Assembly (NCBI GenBank): GCA_018820395.1
Contig: JAHJOG010000272.1
Location: 19,794-83,793 of the forward strand
Length of the DNA: 64,000 nt
From: Gammaproteobacteria bacterium
GTDB lineage: Bacteria; Pseudomonadota; Gammaproteobacteria; Burkholderiales; Burkholderiaceae_C
Direction of reading: 5' to 3'
A program made the position numbers and the translations under genes. The notes under the pieces were generated by a model. It saw only the letters and a list, made by a program, of their open reading frames with translations. It was not told the DNA's origin and ran no database searches. Below are positions 47,501 to 56,776 of the stretch, piece by piece. Position 1 is the stretch's first letter; each line of letters begins with the position of its first letter.

Positions 47501-50500
47501 ATGCAATTCGCCAAGCTGCGATGCGCTGCAACTGTCGTCGTCGGACTGTGGGCGACGCTGATCGGATGCACATCGGCCCAGGCCGCACCGCCCCGTTGCG
47601 AGCGGACCATCCGCGCCGAAGTGGTCGCCATCGAACAGGCCGTGGTCCTCAATCGATACGGGGCCTTCAATCCGGCCGGAATGCTCTATGCGCTGCGTCG
47701 CGACGTCGTGTTCACTGGCCACCCCGCCATCGCCGACGGCACGCCCGTGACCGAGGCCAACCTGGCCGAGGCACCCGGCAAGGTTCGGCTGCGCAGCGAC
47801 AAGCGCCCGCGCCCCATCGTGCTGCGTGCCAACGAAGGCGATTGCCTCGAAGTGCGCTTTCACAACCTGCTGATGCGCAATGCCCCCGACGAACTGAAGG
47901 GCAGCCCCGAGCAATACGACGGCAAGGTGCCCGCGCATGCGGCAGAAGCGCCCGGCACGGTCTACAACCAGACCGCCGCGGCACCGAGCGGACGCAATCT
48001 GGTCCGGGCCGAACGCGTCAGCAACGACCGGCCCTGGACGCGGGCCGCCTCGTTTCATGTCAACGGACTCGACCTCGTCCCCACGGCGCCCGCCGACTGC
48101 CCCGTGTCGACCGAGCAGCGCGCCTGGCTCTGCGGCACCGAAGGCGACAACGTGGGTATGAACGTCGCGAGCGTCCACCCGGCCACGCCGCAGCCGCTGA
48201 AGGCCGCGCTTCAACAGCAGGGCGGACAAGTCCTCCCCGGCCAGAGCGCGATCTATCGCATGTACGCCTTTCGTGAGGGCACCTACTTCGCCTATTCGAC
48301 AGCCGCATCCGTTGGCGGCGAGGGCGACGGAGGCCAGATCGGCGCGGGGCTCTTCGGCGCGGTGAACGTGCAGCCGCGCGACGCGAAGTGGTATCGCTCG
48401 CAGGTCACTCGCCGCGACCTGGAGATCGCGGCGCGCGCGCCGGTGGGCGGCGCTGCCCACCCTTTCGGCAACCTCGACTACGACGGTGCGCGCTATGCGG
48501 GCGGCCCGCTGGCCGGCAGGCCCGTTCTCGCGATGCTCGACGCCGTCGGCCCGAATACCTTCGAACTGGTGCACACCGACCTGAACGCGATCGTGGCCCT
48601 GCGCGGCCCCGGGCCGGACCACCACGACACCACCAGCGGCAACCGCCCCTGTACCAACTACGTGTTCGGCAACGCCTGCGGACAGGCGTACCGCGAATTC
48701 ACGGTGGTGATGCACGACGAGGTGAAAGCCGTCCAGGCCTTCGCGGAACTCGAGGACGAAACCAACCCGCTGCACGCCATCAAGGACGGCATGGGCATCA
48801 ACTACGGCGTCGGCGGCATGGGCGCCATGGTCGTCGCGCGCAACCGCCGCACCGGCCCGACCAAGGATTGCCCGGAATGCCGGGCCGAAGAGTTCTTCCT
48901 GAGTTCGTGGGCCAACGGCGATCCGGCGCTGGTGCTCAAGTGGGATGCGCAAGGCAACAAGCCGATCGGCGCGATGTACCCCGACGACCCATCCAACGTC
49001 CATCACTCCTATCTCAACGACCCGGTGCGCTTTCGCAATCTGCACGCGGGGCCGAAGGAAACCCACGTCTTCCATCTGCATGCCCACCAATGGGTGCAGG
49101 ACGCCAGCGCGCCGGGGTCCACCTACCTGGACTCGCAGACCATTTCACCTGGCGCGACCTTCAGCTACGAGATCGAGTTCGGCGGCTCCGGCAACCTCAA
49201 CCTCGCGCCTGGTGACTCCATCTTCCACTGCCACCTCTATCCGCATTTCGCCCAGGGCATGTGGGAACTCTGGCGCGTTCACGACGTGTTCGAAGACGGC
49301 TCCGACGGCCGCAAGCTCCCCGATGCCGAAGAGCCCGGCGGCACGGAGAACCCGGCTGTCGTGCCTCTGCCGGGCAGCGTGCTGGCGCTCCTGCCGACCG
49401 ACCGGTTCGCGGGCTACCCCTTCTACATACCCGGCGAGGCCGGCCACCGACCGCCGCAGCCGCCGAAGGACATGGACAAGCTCGGCCCGGACGACTACGC
49501 CGACGGCGGCCTGCAACGCCACGTGCTCACCGGCTGGGAAGCGAAGGGCAATCGGACCGAACGCGCGCTCTCGAACCAGGCGGTGCTCGAAGCGGCGCTG
49601 AGCAAGGGCTCGACCACCGCCCAGATCAACGCACGCCGGGTCTACAGGCAGAACCCCAATGCCCTCACGGCGCTGGCCGAGGAATGGAGCGAGCTCGGCG
49701 GCGTGAAGCTGCTCGACCCCGAAGGCGTTCCGTCCGAACGGGATGCGATGGCCTTCCATGCCGGAACGATGAGCGATGCAGGCATCTCGCCAAGGCAGAT
49801 CGCCGTCCAGGACGTGCGCAACCCGGAGTGGAAACAGGAGCGCAAGGGCTATGTATCGGAACGCGCCAACCGCGTGGCCGGGCAGCCCGCCGCGCCACCC
49901 GGCCCGCCGATCTTCCACGTCAACGGACGGGCGCCGATGCCCGGCGCGCCCTACGCCGATCCCTGCCCCGCCGACGCGCCGAAGCGGGAGTACCGCGCCG
50001 GCGTGATCCAGACCGAGTTGACAGTCAACCGCCATGGGTGGTTCGACCCGCAGGCGCGCATCCTCGCCCTCGAAAACGACATCGCGAACATCATCGACCC
50101 GGCCACGCGCGACCGCCTGCCGGAGCCGCTCTTCTTTCGCGCCAACTCCGGCGACTGCATCACCTTCAAGCACAGCAACTTCGTGCCGAGCGCGCTGGCG
50201 CTGGACGACTTCCAGATCTATACGCCGACCGACACCATCGGCCAGCACATCCATCTGGTGAAGTTCGACGTCACCTCGTCCGACGGATCCGGCAATGGCT
50301 GGAACTACGAAGACGGCACCTTCTCGCCCGAGGAGGTGCGCGAACGGGTGCATGCCTACAACGTCGCCGCCGCGAAGACGGGCAAGACGCCGCTGCAACT
50401 CAAGACCCATCCGCTGTTCACCCAACCCTGCGCGGCCGGCGACGACCGCTGCAGGGCGCTGCAGGCGCGCGGCCAATGTCCGCCGAACGCGGCGGCGCTC

Positions 50501-53500
50501 CCGCTCGAAACGCTGGCGCGCGACTTTCCGTTCTGCGGTGCGCAGCGCACTGTGCAGCGCTGGTATGCCGACCCGATCTTCGATGCGAAGAACGGCAAGG
50601 ACTACACGCTGCGCACCGTCTTCACGCACGATCATTTCAGCCCCAGCTCGCACCAGCAGCATGGGCTCTATGCGGCGCTGGTGATCGAGCCGACCAACTC
50701 GGTCTGGCTCAACGCCGACAGCAAGACGCTCGACTGGAATGCGCTGTGCAGCGCGGACCCGGCCGCGCGACAGGCCGAGCGCGCCAAGGTACTCGGCGGC
50801 GCCAACCTCGGCAATCGCTTCGATGACCAGTGCGCGAGCCGCGATGCGGCCGTGGCCGCCGACGAGACGCGGCCACCACTCAAGCTGAGAGAGGACGGCG
50901 GCCCGACGTCGACACGCGCCAACATCGTGGCGCCCAAATGCCTGCACGGCATCGGCGGCGGCACGCCCGGCGAACGCAACCGCGGCACGCGAAAGAACAC
51001 CAATCCAATCGATCCGCAGAACGCCGGCCGCGACATCGATTGCGCCGGCGACGCACTGCAGGCGCACGACACGCGCCGCGAATACGCGCTGGCCTTTGCG
51101 GACTTCTCGGTGCTCTACAACAACGCGTTGGAGCCGATCAACCCCGAAACGCGCGACCTGTCGGCCTTGCGATTCGGCCGCCGGCAAACGGCCATCAACC
51201 GCGCCGCGCCGCTCGCCATTTCGTCGGAAGACCCGGGCAGCCAGCTCATCAACTACCGCAACGAACCCGTGCCGCTGCGCGTGACCGAGTTTCCGCCGAA
51301 GCCCAACGCCGAGCTCGGCGGTTTCGACTACAGCCAGCAAGCGTGTTCGGACGGCGATCTCTCCTGCACCGGCGACATGGCGAATCTGTTCAGCACGGCC
51401 GCGCACGCCGCGCGCGATCGCGACATCGCCACGCGGGACTGGCGCCCCACCGTGTCGCCGCAGACACGCGAGCTCTTGGCCGGCACGCCGGTGGCAGGCA
51501 AGCTCGACGATTCCCTGGCGGCCATCGAGCGCTGGCGCAAGGATTTCAACTGCGCTCTGTATGGTCCCGACGCCGGCCTGGCGCCGTGCCGCATTGCCAC
51601 CCGCGAGCCATGGCGGGTGATGGGCGATCCGGCCACGCCGATCCTGGCCGGCTACGAAGGCGACCCGATGTACGTGCGGCTGATCCAGGGCGCGCAGGAA
51701 GCGCAGCACGTGTTCGCGATGACAGGCAACAAGTGGCTGCGCGAGCCGGACAACCCACGCTCGGGCTACGCCAACGCGCAGCCGCTCGGCATCTCCGAGC
51801 ATTTCGAATTCAACCTGAAGCTCAACCCGATCGCCACCCGCCGCTACGACAGCCTCTACCTGGGCTCGTCGATGGACCAGCTGTGGGATGGCATGTGGGG
51901 GCTGGTGCGAAGCTACGGCATGGCGCCTAGACCGCGCAGTGCGGGTGATACCGGCAGCACGACGCCGGTGGCCGTGACCCAGCCCGGCCTCGCGCGGCTG
52001 AACGGCCTGCCTGGCGATCCCGTGCCGATGCCGCCCCCACCGGTCTTCGGCTCGCGCGATCTGCAGGTCTGCGCCCCGGGCATCGGGCCCGACGGCGACA
52101 CGCCCGCGAGCAGCGCCTACGCGCGCCGCCTCTTCTTCGACATCAGCGTGGTCCGCGCGTGCGAACTCACCGGAACCTGCGACGTGCCCGGGCGCCGCGG
52201 CATACCGTACAACGACCGGCTGCGCATGGACGACCCGAACGGCATCGTCTTCGTGCGCAACAACCACCTGCCGGGCGAACCGGAACCCACGGGCATGAAC
52301 CTCCTGGCTCACCGGCAGATCCTCGACACGCTGCGCGAACAGGTGAAGCAGAAGAAGCGGCGCATCGAGCCCCTGGTGCTGCGCGCAGCGGCCGGCCAGT
52401 GCATGCAGGTCCTGGTGCGCAACCATCTGCCGCCGACCATGGACGAAGGGCCGACGTCGAAGAACCCCGACGCCTTCTCGCGCTACCGCGACAACTTCAT
52501 GTCGATGATCACGGACGGCTTCAACTACAACCAGTTGCGGATGTCGACCAGCGTGGGCCTGTCGGCGCCCAAGGTCGCGAGCTACGGGCCGCTCGGCGAC
52601 GGCGCCAACATCGGCGTCAATACCTTGGAGCGATCACGCGCCGCCGCGGACGAAAGCGCAGGGGCGGACGCATCGACCTCGTCCGCCGCCCGCAGGCCGA
52701 CACCGCGCGGCGCACCCCGGCCGCAGGAAGGCGTGCCGGCTGCGTCGTCGACCCCGGCGCAAGGCGGGCTGGTGCCGCCGTGCCGCGAAGGCGACCCGGA
52801 AAACCGCTGCACTTCCAACCTGATGATGTGGTACGCCGGCAATTACGAGCTCGACGGGCGCGGCGTTCAGCGCGACCGGCCTGTCGAGTTCGGCGCGCTC
52901 CCGCTCTCGAGCTTCGGCGACGTCATCAAGCATCCGGCGCATGGCGCCATCGGCGCCCTGGTCATCGGCCCGCCGGGCAGCCGCGTGTGCCCGGCGTCGA
53001 ATGCCAGCGAACGCGCCGCCGACGAAGCCACCTACACCAGCGTCAGCCTCTGCGACGCCGCCAACCGGCCGCTCTACCGCGACTTCGTCGTCGTCCTGCA
53101 GGACGCGGTGGACGCGCAGATCAACGGCGACCCGGTGCCCAACCTCAAGGGGGCGGAGGAACCGGACGACTACGGTATCAAGGCCGTGAACTACCGCACC
53201 GAGCCGATCTGGGCACGCCGGGGCGGCGATCCGTCGCTCGAGTTCGAAGAGCGCAACGAGTTCGACCACGCGGGCGTGCTGAGTTCCAAACCGCGCGGTT
53301 CCGGCTGCCAGGCAGGCATCGAGCCGCTGGTGCGGATCGGTCGCGAAAAATGTGACCCGGAAACGCCCGTGTTCACCGCCCAGGCCGGCCGCGAGGTGCG
53401 GCTTCGCGTGGTGCATCCGGGTGGCCACACGCGCCAGCAGGCTTTTGCGCTGCACGGCCACGACTGGACGCCCCACCCCTTCGACGAAGGCTCGCGCCGG

Positions 53501-53704
53501 CTGCTGCCGACCCACGCCGCTGCGGTGCGCAATGCCTGGACGGTTCAGGGTGCCTACAACGGCATCGGCCCGCTGATGGGCGCCGACTTGCTGGTCGAAG
53601 CAGGCGGGCGATGGAACGTCGACATGGACTACCTGTGGCGCAGCCAGGCCGCCTTCGTGTTCGACGGCGGCATCTGGGGCCTGATGCGCGTCGTGAAACC
53701 CTGA
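47501..53704 (+). CDS. Giant exported multicopper oxidase, MnxG/MofA-like
   Basis: 2067 residues. The signal peptide has a lipobox-like LIGC at 20-23 and an alternative AQA|AP cleavage site, so it is exported, perhaps as a lipoprotein. Copper motifs: H522-x-x-H-x-H527, then H576-C577-H578-x3-H582-x4-M587 (type 1 copper), then HIH at 916-918, HDH at 1043-1045 and HGH at 1985-1987. Site-like sequences that lost histidines (FHVNG near 186, GTYFAYS near 256) show repeated cupredoxin units. Mn oxidases MnxG and MofA are long multi-cupredoxin enzymes of this kind but shorter (about 1200 and 1660 residues). GGAG precedes the ATG. Substrate Mn(II) is inference; Fe(II), Cu(I) or organics are possible. 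Confidence 0.82.
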   Translation: MQFAKLRCAATVVVGLWATLIGCTSAQAAPPRCERTIRAEVVAIEQAVVLNRYGAFNPAGMLYALRRDVVFTGHPAIADGTPVTEANLAEAPGKVRLRSDKRPRPIVLRANEGDCLEVRFHNLLMRNAPDELKGSPEQYDGKVPAHAAEAPGTVYNQTAAAPSGRNLVRAERVSNDRPWTRAASFHVNGLDLVPTAPADCPVSTEQRAWLCGTEGDNVGMNVASVHPATPQPLKAALQQQGGQVLPGQSAIYRMYAFREGTYFAYSTAASVGGEGDGGQIGAGLFGAVNVQPRDAKWYRSQVTRRDLEIAARAPVGGAAHPFGNLDYDGARYAGGPLAGRPVLAMLDAVGPNTFELVHTDLNAIVALRGPGPDHHDTTSGNRPCTNYVFGNACGQAYREFTVVMHDEVKAVQAFAELEDETNPLHAIKDGMGINYGVGGMGAMVVARNRRTGPTKDCPECRAEEFFLSSWANGDPALVLKWDAQGNKPIGAMYPDDPSNVHHSYLNDPVRFRNLHAGPKETHVFHLHAHQWVQDASAPGSTYLDSQTISPGATFSYEIEFGGSGNLNLAPGDSIFHCHLYPHFAQGMWELWRVHDVFEDGSDGRKLPDAEEPGGTENPAVVPLPGSVLALLPTDRFAGYPFYIPGEAGHRPPQPPKDMDKLGPDDYADGGLQRHVLTGWEAKGNRTERALSNQAVLEAALSKGSTTAQINARRVYRQNPNALTALAEEWSELGGVKLLDPEGVPSERDAMAFHAGTMSDAGISPRQIAVQDVRNPEWKQERKGYVSERANRVAGQPAAPPGPPIFHVNGRAPMPGAPYADPCPADAPKREYRAGVIQTELTVNRHGWFDPQARILALENDIANIIDPATRDRLPEPLFFRANSGDCITFKHSNFVPSALALDDFQIYTPTDTIGQHIHLVKFDVTSSDGSGNGWNYEDGTFSPEEVRERVHAYNVAAAKTGKTPLQLKTHPLFTQPCAAGDDRCRALQARGQCPPNAAALPLETLARDFPFCGAQRTVQRWYADPIFDAKNGKDYTLRTVFTHDHFSPSSHQQHGLYAALVIEPTNSVWLNADSKTLDWNALCSADPAARQAERAKVLGGANLGNRFDDQCASRDAAVAADETRPPLKLREDGGPTSTRANIVAPKCLHGIGGGTPGERNRGTRKNTNPIDPQNAGRDIDCAGDALQAHDTRREYALAFADFSVLYNNALEPINPETRDLSALRFGRRQTAINRAAPLAISSEDPGSQLINYRNEPVPLRVTEFPPKPNAELGGFDYSQQACSDGDLSCTGDMANLFSTAAHAARDRDIATRDWRPTVSPQTRELLAGTPVAGKLDDSLAAIERWRKDFNCALYGPDAGLAPCRIATREPWRVMGDPATPILAGYEGDPMYVRLIQGAQEAQHVFAMTGNKWLREPDNPRSGYANAQPLGISEHFEFNLKLNPIATRRYDSLYLGSSMDQLWDGMWGLVRSYGMAPRPRSAGDTGSTTPVAVTQPGLARLNGLPGDPVPMPPPPVFGSRDLQVCAPGIGPDGDTPASSAYARRLFFDISVVRACELTGTCDVPGRRGIPYNDRLRMDDPNGIVFVRNNHLPGEPEPTGMNLLAHRQILDTLREQVKQKKRRIEPLVLRAAAGQCMQVLVRNHLPPTMDEGPTSKNPDAFSRYRDNFMSMITDGFNYNQLRMSTSVGLSAPKVASYGPLGDGANIGVNTLERSRAAADESAGADASTSSAARRPTPRGAPRPQEGVPAASSTPAQGGLVPPCREGDPENRCTSNLMMWYAGNYELDGRGVQRDRPVEFGALPLSSFGDVIKHPAHGAIGALVIGPPGSRVCPASNASERAADEATYTSVSLCDAANRPLYRDFVVVLQDAVDAQINGDPVPNLKGAEEPDDYGIKAVNYRTEPIWARRGGDPSLEFEERNEFDHAGVLSSKPRGSGCQAGIEPLVRIGREKCDPETPVFTAQAGREVRLRVVHPGGHTRQQAFALHGHDWTPHPFDEGSRRLLPTHAAAVRNAWTVQGAYNGIGPLMGADLLVEAGGRWNVDMDYLWRSQAAFVFDGGIWGLMRVVKP

Positions 53705-53724
53705 ACGACCCGAGAGGACATCTC

Positions 53725-54297
53725 ATGCCTGCTTCCATCGCCACCGCAGCCGATGTCGATGCGTTCGACAGTCCTTTCCTGCTCGACTGGACCGACCATC
53801 CCAGCGAAGGCCCTCTGACCCACCTCGCTTGCCTGGTGAATCGACAGCTGGCGCGCTACCTGTTCGACGAAGCCACGATCGAGATCGACATCGGCGGGCC
53901 GCAGATGTCGATTTCGCGGCGCTCCCGCGATCTCTTCGGTGCCGGCTTCGCGCTCGGCGACAGCGTGCTGCTCGGGGACAACCTGGCCGGTCGCCTGCCC
54001 GTTCACCTGATCTTTCCGACGCCGATGCGAGCCGTCGGTGCCGCCGTGTCGGCCAGCGGCGCGCTGCGGCGCGGCTACCTGGCGCAGTGTTCGCTCCTGA
54101 CGGACGACGGCCAGTGGCATGCGCTCCCGCCGCGCCTCGGCATCTTGAGCCGCGATCCCGACACCGCGCCGTTCCTCGGTGGCATCGCGTCGCCGGAGCG
54201 CACCATCGTCGCCGCCTGGTTCGACGTGGTCGACCCGCGCAATCGATCCGATTTTCCCCAGGTCGCCATCAACGGCCTGCACTTCGTTCCCGCCTGA
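53725..54297 (+). CDS. Hypothetical protein of the multicopper oxidase operon
   Basis: 190 residues with no signal peptide or membrane span, so cytoplasmic by appearance, although its neighbours are exported. It is beta-rich, with segments ATIEIDIGGPQMSIS, LPVHLIFPTPMRAVG and an end VAINGLHFVPA. Only one cysteine pair and few histidines: no metal site stands out. GAGAGGA precedes the ATG, 20 nt after the oxidase stop, and the next gene starts 8 nt later. I do not recognise the family. Confidence 0.7.
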   Translation: MPASIATAADVDAFDSPFLLDWTDHPSEGPLTHLACLVNRQLARYLFDEATIEIDIGGPQMSISRRSRDLFGAGFALGDSVLLGDNLAGRLPVHLIFPTPMRAVGAAVSASGALRRGYLAQCSLLTDDGQWHALPPRLGILSRDPDTAPFLGGIASPERTIVAAWFDVVDPRNRSDFPQVAINGLHFVPA

Positions 54298-54305
54298 GCG
54301 CCGCC

Positions 54306-56162
54306 ATGAACACCGTGCGCCTTCCGTTCGTCGCGCTCGGGCTGGCCCTCCTGGGCATGGCGGGCGCCGCTTGCGCCGCGCCGATGCGCATCGAACAAGG
54401 CGGCGTTGCGGTGAGCTTCGACTATGCGCCGGCGGGCGACGGCAGCGGCGTCGCCCGGCTCTCGATCACGGACGCGCGCAGCGGCCGCGCGATCGAAGGT
54501 GCCCGTCCCGCGGCCTGGCTGCTCGCGCGCCGATCCGAGCAGGTGGCCGACGAGACGCGTTGCGAAGACAAGGCGCGCGACCTGATCGCCGGCTCGCTCG
54601 GTGCGCAGCCGGACGTCGACCTCAACGGCTACCGACTCGTCACGCTCAACCAGGACGACACCGTGGCGTTCATCAATCCGCTGGTGAGCCTCAAGAACAC
54701 CCAGCTCGAATCGATCGTCCAGTTGCCCGCCACCGGCCACGACTGGCTTTTGGCGCCGCGGGTACAGCGCCTGGTCGTGAGCCTGCGCGATGCCGGCGCC
54801 GTGGCCCTGATCGATGTCGTGTCCCGGCGCCTGGTCGGCACCGTGCAGACCGGCAAGGGCAGCTTGCCGACCCGGCTGGCGCTGGACCCCGACGGCCAGC
54901 GCGCGTGGGTCGGCCTGGACGGCAGCGACGAGGTGCTCGCGCTGGACCTGCGCGAAGCGCGCATCGCCGGCCGCGCGCGGGTCGGGCGCGGCCTTCACAC
55001 GCTCACGACCGCCGGTCCGGGCCCGTGGCTCGCGGTGACCAGCGCCGACAGCGACACCGTGTCCTTCGTCGATCGTTCCACGCTCAAGACGGTCGCCGAA
55101 GTCCGCGTCGGCGCCACGCCGGTCGCCGCCGCGTGGAGCGCTGCGGCGCAGCGGCTCGCGGTCCTGTCCATCAATGGCGGCGGGCTCGCGCTCATCGACC
55201 CGACGACGAAGCGCGTGACCGGCACGGTGCCCATGGCGCGCGGCGCGCTGGCCCTCGGCCTCTTCGACGACGGGCGGCGTGCCATGGTGCTCAACGGCCG
55301 AGACGACACGCTCACCCTGCTCGACCTCGCCACCGCGCAGGCCGTGGCCACGCGCAAGCTGCCGGCACGGCCCGACCAGATCGCGTTCTCGCGCGACTTC
55401 GCTTACGTGCGATCGCAGACGACGCCGCAGATGCAGGTGATCGCGCTGGCGCAGGCACGCGATGGCCGACTCGATGGCGTGGCCGTACCGATGGGCCGCA
55501 GTGCCCCCGAAGCCGCGCCCGAGGCGCTCAACGTCGCAGACGTCCTGGCGCCCGCGCCGGAAGGCAACGGAGTGCTGCTCGCGAATCCCGCGGACGGCAG
55601 CATCTACCGCTACGTGCAGGGGCTGATGGTTCCGGTCAACACCCACAGCAACTACCGTCGCCGGGCGCGCGGCCTGCTGGTGCTCGACAGCAGCCTCGCG
55701 GAACGCGGCCCCGGCCGGTTCGAGGCACCGGCGCACTTCCGCCAGGGCGGCCGCTACGACGTGGTGGTGCGCAACCTGCGGCCGGCCATCACCGCCTGCT
55801 TCACGATCGCCGTCGAGGGAACGATGGCGCCGGTGGCCCTGCCGGTGGCGCCGAAGCCGCGGCTCGTCGCCACCCGGGCCCTGGCGCACGACACGGTCGA
55901 AGTCGAATTCATGCTGGCCGAATCGGCCGACCGGCCTGCAAGGACCGACGACGTGGTGCTGCTGCTCGTGCAACGCGCCGGCGTCTGGCAAGGCCGCACG
56001 CGCGCCGCCCCGCTTGGCGACGGCCGCTATCGTGCGCGACTGCGCGGCCTGCCACCAGGCGCTTTCGAGGCGATGGTCGAGGCACCCGCGCTCGCCATCG
56101 CTTTCTCCGACGGCCGATTGGGCCGCCTTCAATGGCCGCTGGCCGAAGGGCGCGCGCCGTGA
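54306..56162 (+). CDS. Exported beta-propeller protein (YncE/cytochrome-d1-like repeats)
   Basis: 618 residues. A signal peptide ends near ACA|APM. From about residue 95 to 440 there are repeated four-strand units such as RRLVGTVQTGKGSLPTRLA, KTVAEVRVGATPVAAAW and KRVTGTVPMARGALALG, typical of YVTN/YncE-like seven-bladed propellers. A beta-sandwich-like C-terminal region follows (VVVRNLRPAITACF, VEVEFMLAES). No heme CxxCH is present. It may scaffold or tune the oxidase or bind its partner. It shares 4 nt with the next gene. Confidence 0.75.
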   Translation: MNTVRLPFVALGLALLGMAGAACAAPMRIEQGGVAVSFDYAPAGDGSGVARLSITDARSGRAIEGARPAAWLLARRSEQVADETRCEDKARDLIAGSLGAQPDVDLNGYRLVTLNQDDTVAFINPLVSLKNTQLESIVQLPATGHDWLLAPRVQRLVVSLRDAGAVALIDVVSRRLVGTVQTGKGSLPTRLALDPDGQRAWVGLDGSDEVLALDLREARIAGRARVGRGLHTLTTAGPGPWLAVTSADSDTVSFVDRSTLKTVAEVRVGATPVAAAWSAAAQRLAVLSINGGGLALIDPTTKRVTGTVPMARGALALGLFDDGRRAMVLNGRDDTLTLLDLATAQAVATRKLPARPDQIAFSRDFAYVRSQTTPQMQVIALAQARDGRLDGVAVPMGRSAPEAAPEALNVADVLAPAPEGNGVLLANPADGSIYRYVQGLMVPVNTHSNYRRRARGLLVLDSSLAERGPGRFEAPAHFRQGGRYDVVVRNLRPAITACFTIAVEGTMAPVALPVAPKPRLVATRALAHDTVEVEFMLAESADRPARTDDVVLLLVQRAGVWQGRTRAAPLGDGRYRARLRGLPPGAFEAMVEAPALAIAFSDGRLGRLQWPLAEGRAP

Positions 56163-56776
56163 CCCCGCAGACCGCGCCGCTCGTTTCGCGTCGAGCGCTG
56201 TGCCTCGGCACCGCGGCGCTGGCCCTCGCGCTGGCACGGCACGAAGCGCGCGCGGCCGGTTCGCCCGTCTGGCTGCCTGCACCGGTGCTGCCGGATGTCG
56301 CGTTGCAGGACCAGGACGGCCGCAGCGTGCGCCTGCAGCGCGATCTCATCGCGGGCCACACGGTGATCGTCAACTTCATGTTCGCCGGCTGCCAGACCGT
56401 GTGCCCTCCGCAGACCGCCTTGCTGCGGGACGCCGTTCGGCGCCTGGCGGCGTTGCGGCCGCCGCGCGACCTGCGCGTGCTGTCCATCACCGTCGACCCG
56501 ATGGCCGATGGACCGGCGCAGCTGCGCGCCTTCGGCGAGCGCTATGCGCTGCCCATGGTGCGTCCTGCCACGAACGACATCTCATGGACGCTCTTGACAG
56601 GACCGCCGGGCGACATCGCGCGCGTGCTCGGCGCTTTCGACGTACCGGCCGCCGCGCCGGGCGAGCATCCGGGGCTGTTGTGGCTGGGCGACGCAGCGCG
56701 CGGACGCTGGACCCGCACGTCGTCGCTCAACCCGCCCGAGACGCTGGTGTCGCTGGTGGAGGCGCTGCGGCAATGA
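56159..56776 (+). CDS. SCO1/SenC family copper chaperone
   Basis: 205 residues with a signal peptide starting SRRALCLGTAALALALA, a thioredoxin fold and the copper site C78-x3-C82 (GCQTVC) plus a probable third ligand H170 (GEHPGLL). SCO proteins load or reduce copper sites in cupredoxin-type enzymes; here the obvious client is the multicopper oxidase at the head of the operon. The GTG start at 56159 overlaps the propeller stop by 4 nt; the stop overlaps the next ATG. Confidence 0.88.
   Translation: MTPQTAPLVSRRALCLGTAALALALARHEARAAGSPVWLPAPVLPDVALQDQDGRSVRLQRDLIAGHTVIVNFMFAGCQTVCPPQTALLRDAVRRLAALRPPRDLRVLSITVDPMADGPAQLRAFGERYALPMVRPATNDISWTLLTGPPGDIARVLGAFDVPAAAPGEHPGLLWLGDAARGRWTRTSSLNPPETLVSLVEALRQ

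Noticed and set aside
49145..52426. A 1093-codon minus-strand frame under the giant oxidase
   Set aside because: Antisense shadow with biased composition; the opposite strand has copper motifs and a signal peptide.
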